A stretch of 64,000 nucleotides of DNA from contig NZ_JAKKSL010000002.1 of assembly GCF_022669015.1 (NCBI RefSeq), positions 806,001 to 870,000 on the forward strand, written 5' to 3'. This stretch comes from Colwellia maritima. Lineage in GTDB: Bacteria; Pseudomonadota; Gammaproteobacteria; Enterobacterales; Alteromonadaceae. Numbering within the stretch: position 1 is the first letter of the stretch; each line of letters opens with the position of its first letter. Under the pieces are notes generated by a model. The model was not told the origin of the DNA. It worked only from the letters and a program-made list of their open reading frames with translations, and searched no databases. Of the stretch, positions 62,868-64,000 are shown piece after piece. The translations under genes and the position numbers were made by a program.

Positions 62868-64000
62868 ATGGAATTGATTTTTGAAATAGTAAGTTATCAT
62901 CGACTTTCTCCTGAACAAACCTCTAAAATGTGTATTAGTGACACCCTCACTTTTGGCCGTTCTGAAAACAATGATTGGCATTTGCCTGACCCAGAAAAAA
63001 TTGTTTCAGGCTTTCATGCCCGCGTTGAAAAACGCGTAGATGGGTTTTATATATACGATTTATCAACTAATGGTTTATATATTAATAGAGCTGTAGAAGC
63101 ACTTGGCACAACAAATACTCATAAATTGTCTGAAGGTGATTTACTAACCTTTGGCGATTATGAAGTCTCTGTTTCGATTATAAATAAAACAGTACCTAAT
63201 GAAGCAATGCCTAGTGCTCCACCAATAGCTCAAACAATTGCCCAACCTGCCTTTGCCCAACATAGCAAGCCGGTGGTTAGTTCTCCTGTGCAATCGCCTG
63301 TTCAAGGTATTGCTCCGAGTACTTTATTTGGTGATCAACCATTAGCATCAAATAACGCATCGAATATATTGGTGACTAATGATCTAAATGACCATTTTGA
63401 TGTACCTCAACCTATACCTGAAGAATGGGACACAAATATTCTTAAAACTAAGGTAACGAATAACCCTGTTTTTGATGAGCCACTTAAACCCACCATCGCG
63501 CCTGTAGCGCCTGTACATTCAGAAACAGCAATCCCCGTTCAACCAGTAGAAAACAAACAACAAGAATATACCGCGCCCATTGCTGCAACTAACACAAATT
63601 TTGATGCCTTTATTAAAGGGTTAGGCATTTCTGAGTCAATCAAATCTGAACAATTAAATGATGAATTGCTCTTTGAAATGGGTCAAAGTATGCAATTAAT
63701 GCTAATGGGATTAGTTGAGTCATTAAGAACTCGCTCAGCATTAAAGAGTGAATTTAGAATTAACCAAACTACCTTTCAACAACAAGAAAATAACCCTTTA
63801 AAATTTTCAGCAACAATAGACGACGTATTTCACAATTTATTTTTGAAACGAAGCTCAAGTTTTTTACCTTCATCAAAAGCGATAACGGAAGCTTTTAATG
63901 ATACAAAAAAACATGATATAGCCCTTACCGCCGGCACAATAGGTGCTATTGAGGGGATATTTAACCAACTTGCCCCAACCGAAATAGAGAAAAAAACGTC
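62868..64000 (+). CDS. tagH: T6SS FHA-domain protein TagH/ImpI (runs off the right edge)
   Basis: 377 codons open to the end of the window from the ATG at 62868. The N-terminal FHA domain (residues 5-100) shows FGRSENNDWHLPDPEKIVSGFHARVE and YIYDLSTNGLYIN, with Arg and Ser of the phosphothreonine site. A Pro/Gln-rich linker follows, then the TagH C-terminal domain: FIKGLGI, FEMGQSMQLMLMGLVESLRTRSALKSEFRI, ENNPLKFSATID. Fha is the phosphorylation-dependent activator of the H1 system, substrate of PpkA and PppA. It is probably followed by tssJ and tssK outside the window. No frame break in the visible part. Confidence 0.93.
   Translation, partial: MELIFEIVSYHRLSPEQTSKMCISDTLTFGRSENNDWHLPDPEKIVSGFHARVEKRVDGFYIYDLSTNGLYINRAVEALGTTNTHKLSEGDLLTFGDYEVSVSIINKTVPNEAMPSAPPIAQTIAQPAFAQHSKPVVSSPVQSPVQGIAPSTLFGDQPLASNNASNILVTNDLNDHFDVPQPIPEEWDTNILKTKVTNNPVFDEPLKPTIAPVAPVHSETAIPVQPVENKQQEYTAPIAATNTNFDAFIKGLGISESIKSEQLNDELLFEMGQSMQLMLMGLVESLRTRSALKSEFRINQTTFQQQENNPLKFSATIDDVFHNLFLKRSSSFLPSSKAITEAFNDTKKHDIALTAGTIGAIEGIFNQLAPTEIEKKT

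Overview
The window is AT-rich chromosomal DNA from a gammaproteobacterium. A marine Alteromonadales of the Colwelliaceae type (Colwellia/Thalassotalea-like) is my best guess, from the ftsK-lrp / trxB-aat-bpt-infA neighbourhood, the protein sequences and the base composition; no rRNA or tRNA gene is present to confirm it.

Layout. (1) 1-6.1 kb, housekeeping: 5' end of ftsK, lrp, ald, trxB, aat, bpt, infA and a VOC/glyoxalase-like gene. (2) 6.2-23.4 kb, mostly DNA repair: a DUF3087-type membrane protein, recC-recB-recD as an overlapping operon without ptrA, a SlyD-type FKBP isomerase, an EamA permease, sbcD-sbcC and ybaK. (3) 23.4-26.4 kb: a PAS-GGDEF-EAL protein, a SpoIIAA/STAS-like protein and a small unknown gene. 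(4) 26.5-39 kb, the type VI secretion (T6SS) accessory region, all on the minus strand: hcp, vgrG, an unknown gene, PAAR, a HEAT-type protein, a degenerate thiolase-like protein, and an Rhs protein with a C-terminal toxin and putative immunity gene. After these come a REP-associated transposase between REP-like repeats, then a peptidoglycan-amidase effector with a putative lipoprotein immunity gene. (5) 39.3-64 kb, the T6SS core. The minus-strand genes, read in the direction of transcription, are a DUF6795-like candidate immunity gene, a class-3 lipase, a multi-pass membrane protein, tssL, tssM, tagF, pppA, tssA, tssB, tssC, a second tssC paralogue, tagJ/impE, tssE, tssF, tssG and clpV. Divergent from them are ppkA and the 5' part of tagH/fha. 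The tssB-C-C'-tagJ-E-F-G order matches the rhizobial imp cluster. tssJ and tssK are not in the window and probably follow tagH.

How it works together. TssL/TssM anchor the machine in the envelope, TssB/TssC form the contractile sheath, TssA/E/F/G the baseplate and assembly parts, Hcp/VgrG/PAAR the projectile, and ClpV recycles the sheath. PpkA, PppA, TagF and TagH form a threonine-phosphorylation switch. Three effector-immunity pairs can be proposed: lipase (membrane), amidase (cell wall) and Rhs toxin (unknown target).

Caution. I count 27 reading-frame breaks in 22 genes, including conserved genes such as trxB, aat and recC. Most are one-base changes, many in homopolymers, and repairing each restores a family-typical protein. 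They look like sequencing or assembly indels. I therefore give the repaired gene extents and mark each break; the fragments should not be read as separate or dead genes.
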